Shown piece by piece: positions 38,201 to 44,074 of a stretch of DNA of 44,074 nt. Both the position numbers and the translations under genes were made by a program. Origin of the DNA: JBOFFC01 sp051648405 (lineage in GTDB: Bacteria; Planctomycetota; Planctomycetia; Pirellulales; Lacipirellulaceae); assembly GCA_051648405.1 (NCBI GenBank), contig JBOFFC010000026.1:1-44074 (forward strand), given 5' to 3'. A model generated the notes under the pieces. That model searched no databases, had not been told where the DNA came from, and saw only the letters and a program-made list of their open reading frames with translations. Within the stretch, counting starts at the first letter, position 1. Every line of letters begins with the position of its first letter.

Positions 38201-41200
38201 CCGCAGCCGCGTGGTGGGGGTCAGCAGCAGCGTGGTGGGCATTGGCAGCAGCACGGTGCCGCCGGCGATGTCGCCCACCAGCCGCCACCTGGCCCCCGAG
38301 TCGGTGCTGTACTCCACGTAGCCGTAGTCGAGGAGGGTGGCATCGACTTTGGTGATCGCGATCCCGAGCGACTGGCCGTCGTCGTCCCGCGCCCCCGCCA
38401 CGAGCGACGCGACCGACACCCCCTCCCAGCCGGCCGTGAACGCGTCACGCGGCACGTCGAGCTGAGGCGCCTCCGGCGGCAGGAGCGGCAGTTCGTTGAG
38501 GTTTCGGACCTCGAAGCCAACATCGGCCTCGGCTTCCCGGTTGACGACGTTCGCCGTAAAGCTGTCGATTTCCGTGACCTGCACGGTCAAGTCGATTAAC
38601 GCACGCCCTTGAGGACGCGGAAGTGTCTCGAAGTCGAGCGTCACCCCCTCCTGGAGCCACACTTCGTGCGTGTGGCGACCGAGCGTCGCGCGACGGACCT
38701 CGAACAGCGACGCGGGAACAATCGTGGGCGTCGAGGAGGTCACCACGAACGTGAGTGGCGCCCCGATGTGGTTCTTGACGGTCAGCTCGGCAACCTTGAT
38801 CCCCCCCGTGGGGATGATCCCTTCGGCGACCTCAGGAGCGACCACGCTTGCGTCCATCGCGAGATCTGGCAGCGTGCCCGAAGGACGTGCTGCGTACTCA
38901 TGGGCGCCGATGTCGGGCAACGTGTCGCGTTGGAAGCCGCGCTGGTCCAGCAACGGAATCGCTGCGGGAAGACCGACAAAGATCGCGGGGCTCGGCGTGC
39001 CGCTCTTAAGGGGCGCGTGCGTCCTCGTCGGCCCGCCGTTGTAGGCGAGGGCGTCGAGGCGTGGGTTGACCTTCTCTGATAGACCGACACCCCCGATCAA
39101 GTTGGGAATCGCGACTGGCGCCAGACTGCCCACTTGCCAGTTTTCAGGAAGGGCGCCGGCCAATGTTGATACCTGCAGATAGCCGTACTCACCGTTGCCG
39201 GGATCCATGGCCACCAAGCTCTCGTTCGTGCCGATGATGCTTCCGCTAATTAAGAGGCGGTCAAAGGCGCAGGTCGCTTGGGGTCCGGGAATGTACTGCC
39301 CGCTTTCGTCCAAGACGTACATCGGCTTCCCGGAGTAGACCGGCGGCCTTGGACGATCGATGCCGTCGAAGCCGATGTCCCCGGGCACCTCCGTAACCAC
39401 AGACGCGTTCACACCGTCGCTTACGTGCTTGAGCACGGTGTTACTCGCGACGACCGAGTTCGCCACGTCGAGCCGCCAGCCGAACACAGTCGTGTCACCG
39501 AGGCTCGACAACCGTAAATCAGAGGAAGCTTGGTCGAACGGGGCGTAGATGCCGCCGTTGACTGCTGAGTGGTAGGCCGGCCCATTGAGGCCGGCCTTGT
39601 TCTCGACGACCGTACTGGACTGCACACGGGCAGCGGTGTTACCCACAACCGCGATCCCTCCGCCGAACGCTTCGTGGATATCGTTGCTACCGGCTCTTAT
39701 ACCCGGGTCGTCAAACAGCCTCACCCGTGCGGTGTTGCTCGAGACTGTGGACTGCTCAATCACAAGTTCCCGAGTGGTCGGATCGTCGTTGATGACGAAG
39801 ACACCGCCCCCGTGGCGGGCTTCGTTGTTGTCGATCGTCGAGTCGGTGACCGTCAGGCCGGAGTTCGACGCGTAGACGCCGCCGCCGAAGCTGGTCGTGT
39901 AGTTGCCGTCGTAGTCCGGAAGCGTCAAAGGCACAGGGAAGTAGTGAATCCCCTTCAACGAGTCGAAGATCGGCTCGTCGGCGTGGAGGGCGACGTTCCC
40001 GCTGACCGTTGTCCTTGTCAAGGACACGCTGGCTGTATCCATGACCGCGAGGCCGCCGCCGAAGACCGTCGAGAGGTTCTCTTCCGCTGTTGAATAGTCG
40101 GCACGCTCGATGCGCGGCGTCCTGCGGACGACGTTCCTCGACAGGTCGCTGTCTTCGATCTCGAGCAGGGCTGCCGACGCGACGTACACCCCTCCCCCGC
40201 CGCGCGTCGAGCTGTTGTCGATGACGTTCACGCCTAGAAGCTTGAGAACGCCACCCTCGCTGTAGACCCCCCCTCCGTACGGGTTCGCGACCTCGGGGCG
40301 GGCGCCGCGGTACCGCCTCTGGTCACCAACCCCTGAAGGTCCATCGTAGCGGTAGGTGACGAACATGCTGTGCGCCGCGTTGTCGCGCACCACGCTGTCG
40401 CGGATCGTCAGGTCCTCGCGCGAGAGGACCCCGCCCCCGTAGCCCTGGACGAGCCCGCCGCTGATCTCGAGCCGATTGAGTTCGACGGCGATCTTCGACG
40501 TGGCGCCGTCGTCGATCCGCAGCACGCGGCTCCCGGCGCCGCTCGCGCCGTTCGGCAGCATGTTCCGCTCGAACCCGTAGGGGTCGAGGTACAGCGACGC
40601 CTTGCCGGGGAGCCCGCTCACGAAGTCGTTGACGCTGACCGTGCTGTCGTCCGGGGTCACGCCGAGAGTCGGGGCGACGCGTTCCCCGAAGCCGTGGCTC
40701 TTTGCGGCGTCGATCGTGATCCGGCCCGTGGGCGCGGACGGAGCGACGTCGAGCGAATCGGAGATCAGCAGTTCGCCCCGCTCGAGCAAGAAGCGGTTTC
40801 CGGCCGCGACGCCCGTCGGCAGAAGCACGCGTTGCTGAACGCTGGGCGGGTTTGGGTGCAGATTCGCCAGCAGGATCGCCTCGCGCAAGGAGAGCTCGCC
40901 GTCATTGCCGTTGGCGCCCACATCGGTGCTGACGTTGACATCGACGACGTCCTTCCACGAGGTCACGGTCGCTGTCGGGACCGTGCCGGTCCATTGGAAG
41001 CCCTTCCACGAGGCGGGGAGCTCGAACGCGCCGATGTCGACTCCCAGCCCCGCGTTGCGTGCGAAGCCGGCGCCGCGCTGGTCGCCGACGGGCTTGCCCG
41101 CGAAGCGCACTTCGGCAACCTCCACGGCGCCTCCCGCTCCCAGGGCGCCGCTCGCTCCCGGCGTGTACGTCGCCCCGTGGACCTCGACGAACGTCACGCG

Positions 41201-44074
41201 CACACGGCTCGTCGCGACGTAACCGTTAATGTCGATAGCGGGGTTCGCGAGCGAGGGTGGCCCTGGGAGAAGGATGACGTCGGCTGTGTTGTTGAAGACA
41301 ATGCTCTTCGAGTTCGGATCGACCGTCGCCGCCAATTGAAGCGGGTCAGTAACGGGGTTCTCGCTCCACTCCAGCTCACGGCTCCAGCTCTTGTTCGCGT
41401 CGTCCCAAAATGAAAGGCGGATCTGCCTCGGGCTCGCGCCCACCTTGCCCGACCGCCAGTAGATGAACCGGTCGATCTCGCGCCGCTCGCCGAGGTCGAA
41501 GACCACGGCTGTCTCGGCGAACTCGTCGCGTTCGATTGTAAGCGGATTGCCGTCCCGGTCACGGTCGCGGGCCGAGACCCAGGACCGCCCGTCGAGCACT
41601 CCCGGCGGGTCGGGTATCGGGTCCGTGGCCGTCAGCGTCACGCTCTCCGACAGCAAGTTGTACGCCGGGTCGACGTCCGCCTCGTAGCTGCTCGAGTCGG
41701 CAAATCGCGGCTTGATCAGCTCGTCGGTAGAACCAGCGGTTCGGGCGTTCCAAAAGCCCTTGTCGAGCAGGATCGAGTTGGTCCGCAATCCGTAGGTCGG
41801 CGACCTCCCGCCGTAGTCCGCCAGAGGGACGAGCCCCGCCATTTGGACGGCTGCGGCGCCCTGCACGCCCAGAACCGTGTTGGCGCCCTGCGTGACGAAA
41901 AGCGGCCTGAACCGGTCTTCGTCGAGTCTGTCCCACGTGACCGGCAGCGGGTCGGGCAGTGGGTTAGGGCGCGGGCCAGGAATCGGTAGCGTACCGAAGA
42001 CGTTATTCCGGCTCTCCGCGGAGACGACCGAATCTCTCTGGATGTACGTCCAAGGCCCAGCTGGCGGAGTGCCGAGCCGGTCGGTTAAACCGAACGAGAA
42101 CCACACATCGTGCGTGCTCGCACTATCGGTAGCGTAGACGCCGCCATCCACGATCCGCCCACCGAACCACGTTGTGGTTGCGCCGGCGGACCAGGGATAG
42201 ACGATCGATCCCTTGGCGGTGTTGCCTACGACTACCGAGTTGACGATCGTCACGGCGTCGTCGTCGAACGGCTTGTACGGTTCGCCGACGCCGGCGCTCT
42301 GGACGAACAACCCTCCTCCTTGACCTTCGGCAACGTTCTCGACGATCGTCGTCCCGATGATCTCGAGTTGGTCGGTGTTCTCGGCGTAGACGCCCCCTCC
42401 GTGCTCCGGCGAGTGGTTCCGGGCGATCGTCGAGTTCTCGATCCGCAGGTTTCGCGCACTGACGACGGCGATTCCGCCACCAGACCCGACCGACGCAACG
42501 TAGTTGCCGACGATCGCCGTCTTGCTGACCACCGCGTCGATCCCGCCCTTCAATGTGATCGCGGCTTGCACCGAAGTGTAGTGTGGACCGTAGCCGGTCC
42601 AGTTGTCGCGGATCGACGAGCCGTCGATCACCACTCGGTACGGCGTCCTGTTACCGATCGCCGGAAACGTTGGCTTAGCCCCGTTGGGTTTCGGCGCAGC
42701 AGGGTCCCCGAACTGGTCTCCTTCCGACGGAACCACAGCTTCCTCGACCCATGTCGTGAGATCGACCAGGATCACCCCACCGAGCCCGGAGTTTCCCTCG
42801 ATCAGGCTGTCGCGGATGGTGAGGCTCCCGTCAAAGCTCCGACCCGCTCCCGGTCCGCTCGATGCTTCACCCAGGCCACGTTGCGTCACCCTGACGTCAA
42901 TCGCCGCGGCGGCGACGGGGCGAGCTACCGCAACGCTGGCGCGGTTCGAGTTGTGGCTGCTGTTGTTGAAGAGCGTGCTGCGATCGAGGAGCAGCTTCGA
43001 GTTGGCGTCGATCACGATTGGCGTTGATCCGACGTTCCCCGCGATCACGGTGTCGATAACCGACACCTCGGAGGCCTCGGCGTTGATCGTCGGCCCCCCT
43101 GCCGCGAAGTAGCCCAGGCGCTTCGTGGGCACGAAGCGACTGTCACTGACCTTGAGCTCCGACCTAAACGCCCCAATCGAGCCCCGACCCGACGCGCCGA
43201 CGGCCGCCATTTGGTGGTGCGTCAGGTCGTCGATCGTGGCGTCGGCCTCGTAGAGAACGATCGACCCCCCTTCGGGGGGGAAAAACTCGCGTGTGACCGG
43301 CACTCCGGAGCTGTTGAGCTCGGTCCACTCCTTCTTCGTGAGCGTCATCCCGCCGATTGGGTCCTCCATCAGGACGCGCTCCATCGTCAGCGTGCTCTTC
43401 CGGAGCGGCACGGTGAATACAGCCGCCAGCAGCAGGTCGCCCGAGTTGTCCACAGCGGTAGGATTGAGGTAGAAGACGCCCGTATCCGGTTGGGCGAGAC
43501 TAGAGAAGTGGATAGTTCGCGGGGGCGCCTTGTACCCGTTGTCGTACACGGCCGTCACGGTCACCGAGCCCTTCCGAGGCCCCGACGGCGTGCCGGTGGC
43601 GGGCTTGAAGCCGACCTTTGCGGTGAGCAGTTCGGCCGGCGTCAGCGAATCGACGGGCGTCCGGGCTACGGCGTCCGAGTAGACGAAGCTGTCACCTCCA
43701 GGCACGACGTCGTACCGCGCGATCGCCGCTTCGGGGTCGCCGGTCCGCAAGAATCCCGCCGACACGTTGCTGTCGATCGCGACGCCGCGCGTGCGAACAA
43801 ACGACGAGTCGGTAACGGTAAGCACGACGGCCGCCTTCGCCGCGACGCTCGTAGCGTAGACCCCGCCGAAGGCGTAGCCCGAGGCGCCGACCGGTGGTTC
43901 TTCGGGCACATCGGGTGACGCGCCAGGGACCAGCACCCTGTCAGTTATACACAAGTCTTCCAGATGATCTTCCAGATGACCCCGCGCGTCCGGAGGCGAT
44001 TCGGCACGAGATTTGCGCGGCGAGAGTGGTGGTGACTGGGACTGCCATTCTGGGGGGAAGGAGCGAGTCGATGA
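26261..44074 (-). CDS. Giant Rhs polymorphic toxin with beta-helix/cadherin-like N-region (5' end outside window)
   Basis: The frame is open to the window edge (at least 5937 codons). Residues are numbered from codon 43954. About 1-650, 1100-1560 and 2560-2850 are right-handed beta-helix repeats (GGGVYAENTDQLEIIGTTI type), two of them preceded by CSLREA-like ELSLREAILLAN (~1017) and LSLREALLFAS (~2543). Near 820-850 lies a discoidin-like segment (VVFDLGERREIDRFIYW). Cadherin-like repeats are at ~2958-3165 (AFAIDSRSGQITV). From ~3785 to 5591 comes the Rhs/YD-repeat shell, ending RFLSEDPLGEAGGSTNLYHY and DPVNFVDPDGR. The 306-residue tip holds a Gly/Ala-rich pre-toxin region (FGKNFGINVATGGIGGKAKL) and a C-terminal domain 5815-5897 with RFDG, LIDRK and RIEVP, resembling the restriction-endonuclease-fold toxins (Tox-REase-5 type). 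The tip would be released inside the shell and cut nucleic acid in competitors (inference). No VgrG or PAAR gene is in the window. Confidence 0.88.
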   Translation of the reverse strand, partial: SSTRSFPPEWQSQSPPLSPRKSRAESPPDARGHLEDHLEDLCITDRVLVPGASPDVPEEPPVGASGYAFGGVYATSVAAKAAVVLTVTDSSFVRTRGVAIDSNVSAGFLRTGDPEAAIARYDVVPGGDSFVYSDAVARTPVDSLTPAELLTAKVGFKPATGTPSGPRKGSVTVTAVYDNGYKAPPRTIHFSSLAQPDTGVFYLNPTAVDNSGDLLLAAVFTVPLRKSTLTMERVLMEDPIGGMTLTKKEWTELNSSGVPVTREFFPPEGGSIVLYEADATIDDLTHHQMAAVGASGRGSIGAFRSELKVSDSRFVPTKRLGYFAAGGPTINAEASEVSVIDTVIAGNVGSTPIVIDANSKLLLDRSTLFNNSSHNSNRASVAVARPVAAAAIDVRVTQRGLGEASSGPGAGRSFDGSLTIRDSLIEGNSGLGGVILVDLTTWVEEAVVPSEGDQFGDPAAPKPNGAKPTFPAIGNRTPYRVVIDGSSIRDNWTGYGPHYTSVQAAITLKGGIDAVVSKTAIVGNYVASVGSGGGIAVVSARNLRIENSTIARNHSPEHGGGVYAENTDQLEIIGTTIVENVAEGQGGGLFVQSAGVGEPYKPFDDDAVTIVNSVVVGNTAKGSIVYPWSAGATTTWFGGRIVDGGVYATDSASTHDVWFSFGLTDRLGTPPAGPWTYIQRDSVVSAESRNNVFGTLPIPGPRPNPLPDPLPVTWDRLDEDRFRPLFVTQGANTVLGVQGAAAVQMAGLVPLADYGGRSPTYGLRTNSILLDKGFWNARTAGSTDELIKPRFADSSSYEADVDPAYNLLSESVTLTATDPIPDPPGVLDGRSWVSARDRDRDGNPLTIERDEFAETAVVFDLGERREIDRFIYWRSGKVGASPRQIRLSFWDDANKSWSRELEWSENPVTDPLQLAATVDPNSKSIVFNNTADVILLPGPPSLANPAIDINGYVATSRVRVTFVEVHGATYTPGASGALGAGGAVEVAEVRFAGKPVGDQRGAGFARNAGLGVDIGAFELPASWKGFQWTGTVPTATVTSWKDVVDVNVSTDVGANGNDGELSLREAILLANLHPNPPSVQQRVLLPTGVAAGNRFLLERGELLISDSLDVAPSAPTGRITIDAAKSHGFGERVAPTLGVTPDDSTVSVNDFVSGLPGKASLYLDPYGFERNMLPNGASGAGSRVLRIDDGATSKIAVELNRLEISGGLVQGYGGGVLSREDLTIRDSVVRDNAAHSMFVTYRYDGPSGVGDQRRYRGARPEVANPYGGGVYSEGGVLKLLGVNVIDNSSTRGGGGVYVASAALLEIEDSDLSRNVVRRTPRIERADYSTAEENLSTVFGGGLAVMDTASVSLTRTTVSGNVALHADEPIFDSLKGIHYFPVPLTLPDYDGNYTTSFGGGVYASNSGLTVTDSTIDNNEARHGGGVFVINDDPTTRELVIEQSTVSSNTARVRLFDDPGIRAGSNDIHEAFGGGIAVVGNTAARVQSSTVVENKAGLNGPAYHSAVNGGIYAPFDQASSDLRLSSLGDTTVFGWRLDVANSVVASNTVLKHVSDGVNASVVTEVPGDIGFDGIDRPRPPVYSGKPMYVLDESGQYIPGPQATCAFDRLLISGSIIGTNESLVAMDPGNGEYGYLQVSTLAGALPENWQVGSLAPVAIPNLIGGVGLSEKVNPRLDALAYNGGPTRTHAPLKSGTPSPAIFVGLPAAIPLLDQRGFQRDTLPDIGAHEYAARPSGTLPDLAMDASVVAPEVAEGIIPTGGIKVAELTVKNHIGAPLTFVVTSSTPTIVPASLFEVRRATLGRHTHEVWLQEGVTLDFETLPRPQGRALIDLTVQVTEIDSFTANVVNREAEADVGFEVRNLNELPLLPPEAPQLDVPRDAFTAGWEGVSVASLVAGARDDDGQSLGIAITKVDATLLDYGYVEYSTDSGARWRLVGDIAGGTVLLPMPTTLLLTPTTRLRVRPADASATRPVGKIEYRVWDQSVGAEWAGTRVKTTLVESSLSVVETSTEGRKDQIGVSVSRQLGNAVSITGGASATTVAVDVVGTSIHATTTNTGIVVRRYDAAGVKLGIDVAVAAAPGATNVRVAAWQDGAFVVVWSEGASLKAQRFSVSRPTPGGPFKTVTPDTAVTLSVPTSTIAVTSLSVSALASGDLLVGFGRGAATQSVTLFDKVWAPKLAVPVVLPTSGDVTVAASPSGDHLVAAVTPASGAPAFYKLDSVTLATTLVTRDPVTGEVPGAVADVSIVVPDTGAWAAVWRRSVGDETQVVRAQSEANDKWRVHAVTAPYTSTGGNGRRIDGVTATGSSSELAIAFVWTESSANVVQRRVVTTEWTDWTYANKKERSNQVLAASPTAWAQLEWRGTPDGRFTLVARETGGNVLMQRYAGDSPAATVLIERAVNTPEATVRLPSGVNAVAIATLRYGGEDFLAVDGVPTDFDLTGVTTLHVVGGEGAETFDLSRFDSPATAVRVAGGAGDDRYVLANGVVGAAITIDDAGGNDEVLVDSDEGDAPMRFLLGRTGRQTIGSGSDPADDHGVTLELTPGTTIEDVEGKPDRPVAPVVFRREEKPLSLLVDTTVDEVNLSNLSLSLREALLFASTDPQVDEIRLTGVEYVLGLGELEVLSDVVLVDHDTQTRTRITAAENQRVLRVDQGASLTVRDVDLRGTGTTGTVTGNGGVVESLGALTIERSRIESGSVTGDTGAGRGGAIYAVGKLRLQNVVVATSTASAHGGGVAFAGTSAQVFDSQIEGSNAPRGAGLAVLSGSVLIDGSTLYMNGLGIAAVGPAPAIPVAQKGGGVWQSPTAIVDVIRSTISTNKAASGAGVFVEAATVASPSPRLTITRSTIALNTATGSNSDVGAALNAVGAGVVAHGVLVVENNGPGNANVGSGTTFAGASSYNLVGGSAPGLPTGNNNQTTSTATDVVVDQPASQVGWNPRYHALTTSAVVPDPNPALNRIPHDHLFWSLLLDQRGQIPPVVTQQPTPAPVVPVRDNIDIGAVESVAETYTGPITLVADLSPQGVSENAAAGTLVATVRANPPVRRLDYRIVSGNASGAFAIDSRSGQITVADQSKLDYEGVKRFALRVEGVPVDGSASTTTPVTLAVVLSDVNEPPTFPGSYAFSVSESAINGETVGYVTPRDPEGSGLTFTLTGGDGAFGIDGSTGRVYVENSRKLRAVSVPPTVTVTVRDGVSSASTTVEIAVVASPSGVPTVTPPGTGGEVAVPTAPPTDFSVSHARELRFNPLAEAIPSATANYTVAIKGASFHLVYRPDGEVQRVGSNGGEPTNIAWGSSEELLVKQSTRGNLFVRKDGTFRYDPTNGLGTGTTPAQLGPGGAFVYEDDKVEYSIEVDGRAVGGERSFTVRVTNSFPVFRSEYTAQLDRGGANHLVLDETFEVLRQRSYEIDLANLLIDPDGDAVSIKKITSLQTPVNHDTNVTTVGEVHGAGVTGVNRLPTDPASSDPSATIPTLWTGIGYLVRRSSSMSNLDGVSALRRLDVRAQGPPASGPNTPGSLPPMSSVLTIHHDVTADDFSSAANGSFSTEVVSAKRSFVNSYSYEVEIGDSVKLPAGAKRATFEFTVEPDIDTVQVYRKQRPAWVDVVEQASVVLGTGDPLSLLDPANWLTEARDLQSPRGVDRRVEVGDALVDPVTGSLLRRHALALDGAGGESSQALPGLVYDSATAAPRAIVEARVALPPSFVLPNNSSTRTSESITSVTAKLKWRDHYRSLPQDDPDEVTIVRTGIALNEREWVFRFESPEVAVTGVYKWEVEFVVEARTTVNRIVTDTDTITFVQTGETAVVAQKKLRSTDFGSSPPVYWNQDPDFGDGWALEGAPQLTIGKAPTALTTDDRAVLWFPGESPRAFRVVPSGSVPTFVPIDTATGLRDPREYGVLRFRLAESSLPDRIEYTDGEDNLYVFEQDVNRALADATQSEVERYVPQWLLKRVQRPAAPGVIEFVYSPRTAPSSTVVIATPALEKIEYYAGGRSRNPESNNAVAWVEIGAWSSATGNASRALRVHDATVPNPSRLATLQRSTFTPVPSATDQTVRVRLVAVESPELPPADSPSTSVPDRVRGFEYDTSSRMIRDTWGTGDTRRVTSFEYSAATVPPTASSPLGGMIRRVVEGSASVTAPSGATVVASDFTPAAFRVVTTPATQGKPALVDRRAIVSRATDVVAGGSLRTEYVFDAEGGLVLLEEKLGATLLRDERWTRDHLGAATSHTDPLGRVSYFTHDYQTQVSYVGQTGDNGSDAEPKYDEDDFRGNVTRVVSPAGVTQYEYETDDWRAMGTLVKSVTPGGLTTRYERDNDTRRLKKVTRSIGEGAPLSVEEWEYDDLATATGVRLLPLSYTSALGLRTEYVYDSRGRVESAKTVDDGVQGVSGTAETTRTDYVYDAFGFVDTITTYAGDAAAAQQKLSVVNYDYDASGLLKREVVQNGVGAVLSEIDYRHRADGLVRLTTDGRDNETAYNYNLRGALTSVVEAQGDPEARTTAYSYYTDGRLRETILPDGLTAPTGTKVSKTYVLATTGLTETTTVVAVGAPAGGGVAGDTTINTATNAVGAVSFTKVNAVTVRRTDRAGRVVSEADNLTGAQVDYAYFDARHDAPTVVTEKVNLAGFVGSAAKTDVVSLLAYDAAGNVAYEKRADEAARAYVFDALGRMTGTRVLTSLGAELAYTHDAAGNVVTQTEQRKTPGASAPTKIVTDYQYDESGRLRRVKDTAETDAVERTAAIDYAFETLFGPVQPAGTPTTGPLGGKLREVKSTSREGFVTKQYVDAAGRVVGEENAAGGQTTNTFDLASNLTRTDFAPAGTPDDTPPDAATARVVVYAYDALNRVTTVTDHGATPASGAALVTTTQYPVGSVWDVITTEPSGRVVKQAYDALGNLVATREGTANELDSDATALVSRAYDAATGLTAVTTRQTSPRGESEIGSGSRAFDETRVSRRVENIRGDVLLEGVRRSDALGETDATLSGAFATRRFWDSPTAATVSYDVRAERAFDNAGRLARDIDADGDATTYAYDTTASGTGLVTSVDGPHRATVYYAYDSAGNRVRQAQEGDVKTWVYDALSRVTGETTTANVGGLAKATAVTRSGSYNGLVTTSVDRNGVTVTTTRTPDGRQVTVTAPGYTATYRYNSDGTLNEASDSWTAGDKNGDTSRVEYTYDEFGRVKTEKSRHTFNGVTAPEFLVDNTLRYGNGLRDTTTWSLRRTTGTPEVTPVIVATNTQAIDTRGRVAGLSQTMSNAAKWKGGLSLPGAKSVRLTLDADGRRDTLERFASGGTTGVAIGRSSYVYGADGSLERLAHSDGGNEATRRTFALHEYGRDEMGRAKGVRSDYSDGTGVRLHETASAYEFRSGLERVSGDTDDPTAPANEASYVLDTRGNAQALPGSPVYKEQNRLLSIRGGGRSYDAEGGLVRIDHAGDQLANTTYAWDHRGLLREASQVSGAALVEFHYDVLGRKVARRETNTTGVVIEHTAFAWDGGDLALEIDALATSPVVKRSYFAGPLVNETLATDEWTTTGWKTVWRFADEVGTVRSVGRLEGSTWKVLHRSLDAFGSAEDFFAKSTGLLGDTADAALLAAPVTFAGHQWDDDLALYDARARWYDPGTQRFLSEDPLGEAGGSTNLYHYAGGDPVNFVDPDGRVPIAIPALYAAGVYLGWQGAFSAGETGVEYAVTRRFGSQEDVESFSALGTFGKNFGINVATGGIGGKAKLAGRVAAYAARQGIEIGGDTAYDVGVSGRGLRESLLVNTVGSVVGEGVARGLVGGARAFHRNFEVSLDPSGVYLGSGLGGPGGLRITRRAGDPSDRLVEAFESRVDPSAFSDPVRRARVTQSQAYEDGLIGAASDVATQRRVVPALLYNNTNPRGKGYVRFDGADPTNQRELIDRKLNVTTKSGQIRALQRQEEAMKQNLGYSLRIEVPNTAAETAANRALRAARVDRNLFSVRVVP
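43958..43981. repeat. 12-bp tandem repeat within the giant gene
   Basis: CTTCCAGATGAT is followed directly by CTTCCAGATGAC. On the coding (-) strand this reads HLEDHLED, just upstream of the TTG at 43954. Being an exact multiple of three it keeps the frame. It could be a slippage-prone site. Confidence 0.6.

Overview
The window is about 44 kb of GC-rich bacterial chromosome that looks planctomycetal (Pirellulales / Lacipirellulaceae-like; inference). The grounds are the N-terminal FEQCEDRRLMAAD motif of a large surface protein, a motif class known from planctomycete exported proteins; a planctomycete-type TPR-like protein encoded beside an ABC-2 permease; and short palindromic intergenic repeats.

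Left arm, + strand (1-8014): the end of an AddB-like nuclease gene and a complete AddA-like helicase-nuclease gene with a 4-nt overlap; a lower-GC island (about 4446-5787) carrying an AbiTii-type defence-like gene broken by one in-frame TGA and bracketed by an inverted pair of 40-nt palindromic repeats; a second repeat pair; a CCA-adding enzyme; a four-helix membrane protein; and a 56-residue coiled-coil protein.

Middle, - strand (8165-25226): a 1516-residue surface protein with alternating SdrD-B-like repeats and D-x-N-x-D-G repeats; an exported WD40 protein; an ABC export module (ATPase, ABC-2 permease, TPR-like protein) with a promoter candidate; a tightly packed run hemH - aldo/keto reductase - pcp - ispD - tyrS; a possible recombinase-tail remnant; and a GT-B glycosyltransferase.

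Right arm, - strand (25353-44074): a polymorphic toxin locus. A single frame of at least 5937 codons, still open at the window edge, encodes beta-helix, CSLREA, discoidin-like and cadherin-like segments fused to a full Rhs/YD-repeat shell, the hyperconserved Rhs core end and a C-terminal tip resembling restriction-endonuclease-fold toxins. It overlaps by ATGA a 233-residue gene that is probably its immunity gene. Directly after that gene's stop codon lies a 210-bp displaced piece of Rhs core, the scar expected from toxin-tip exchange. This locus and the interrupted AbiTii gene in its repeat bracket are the most interesting parts of the window.
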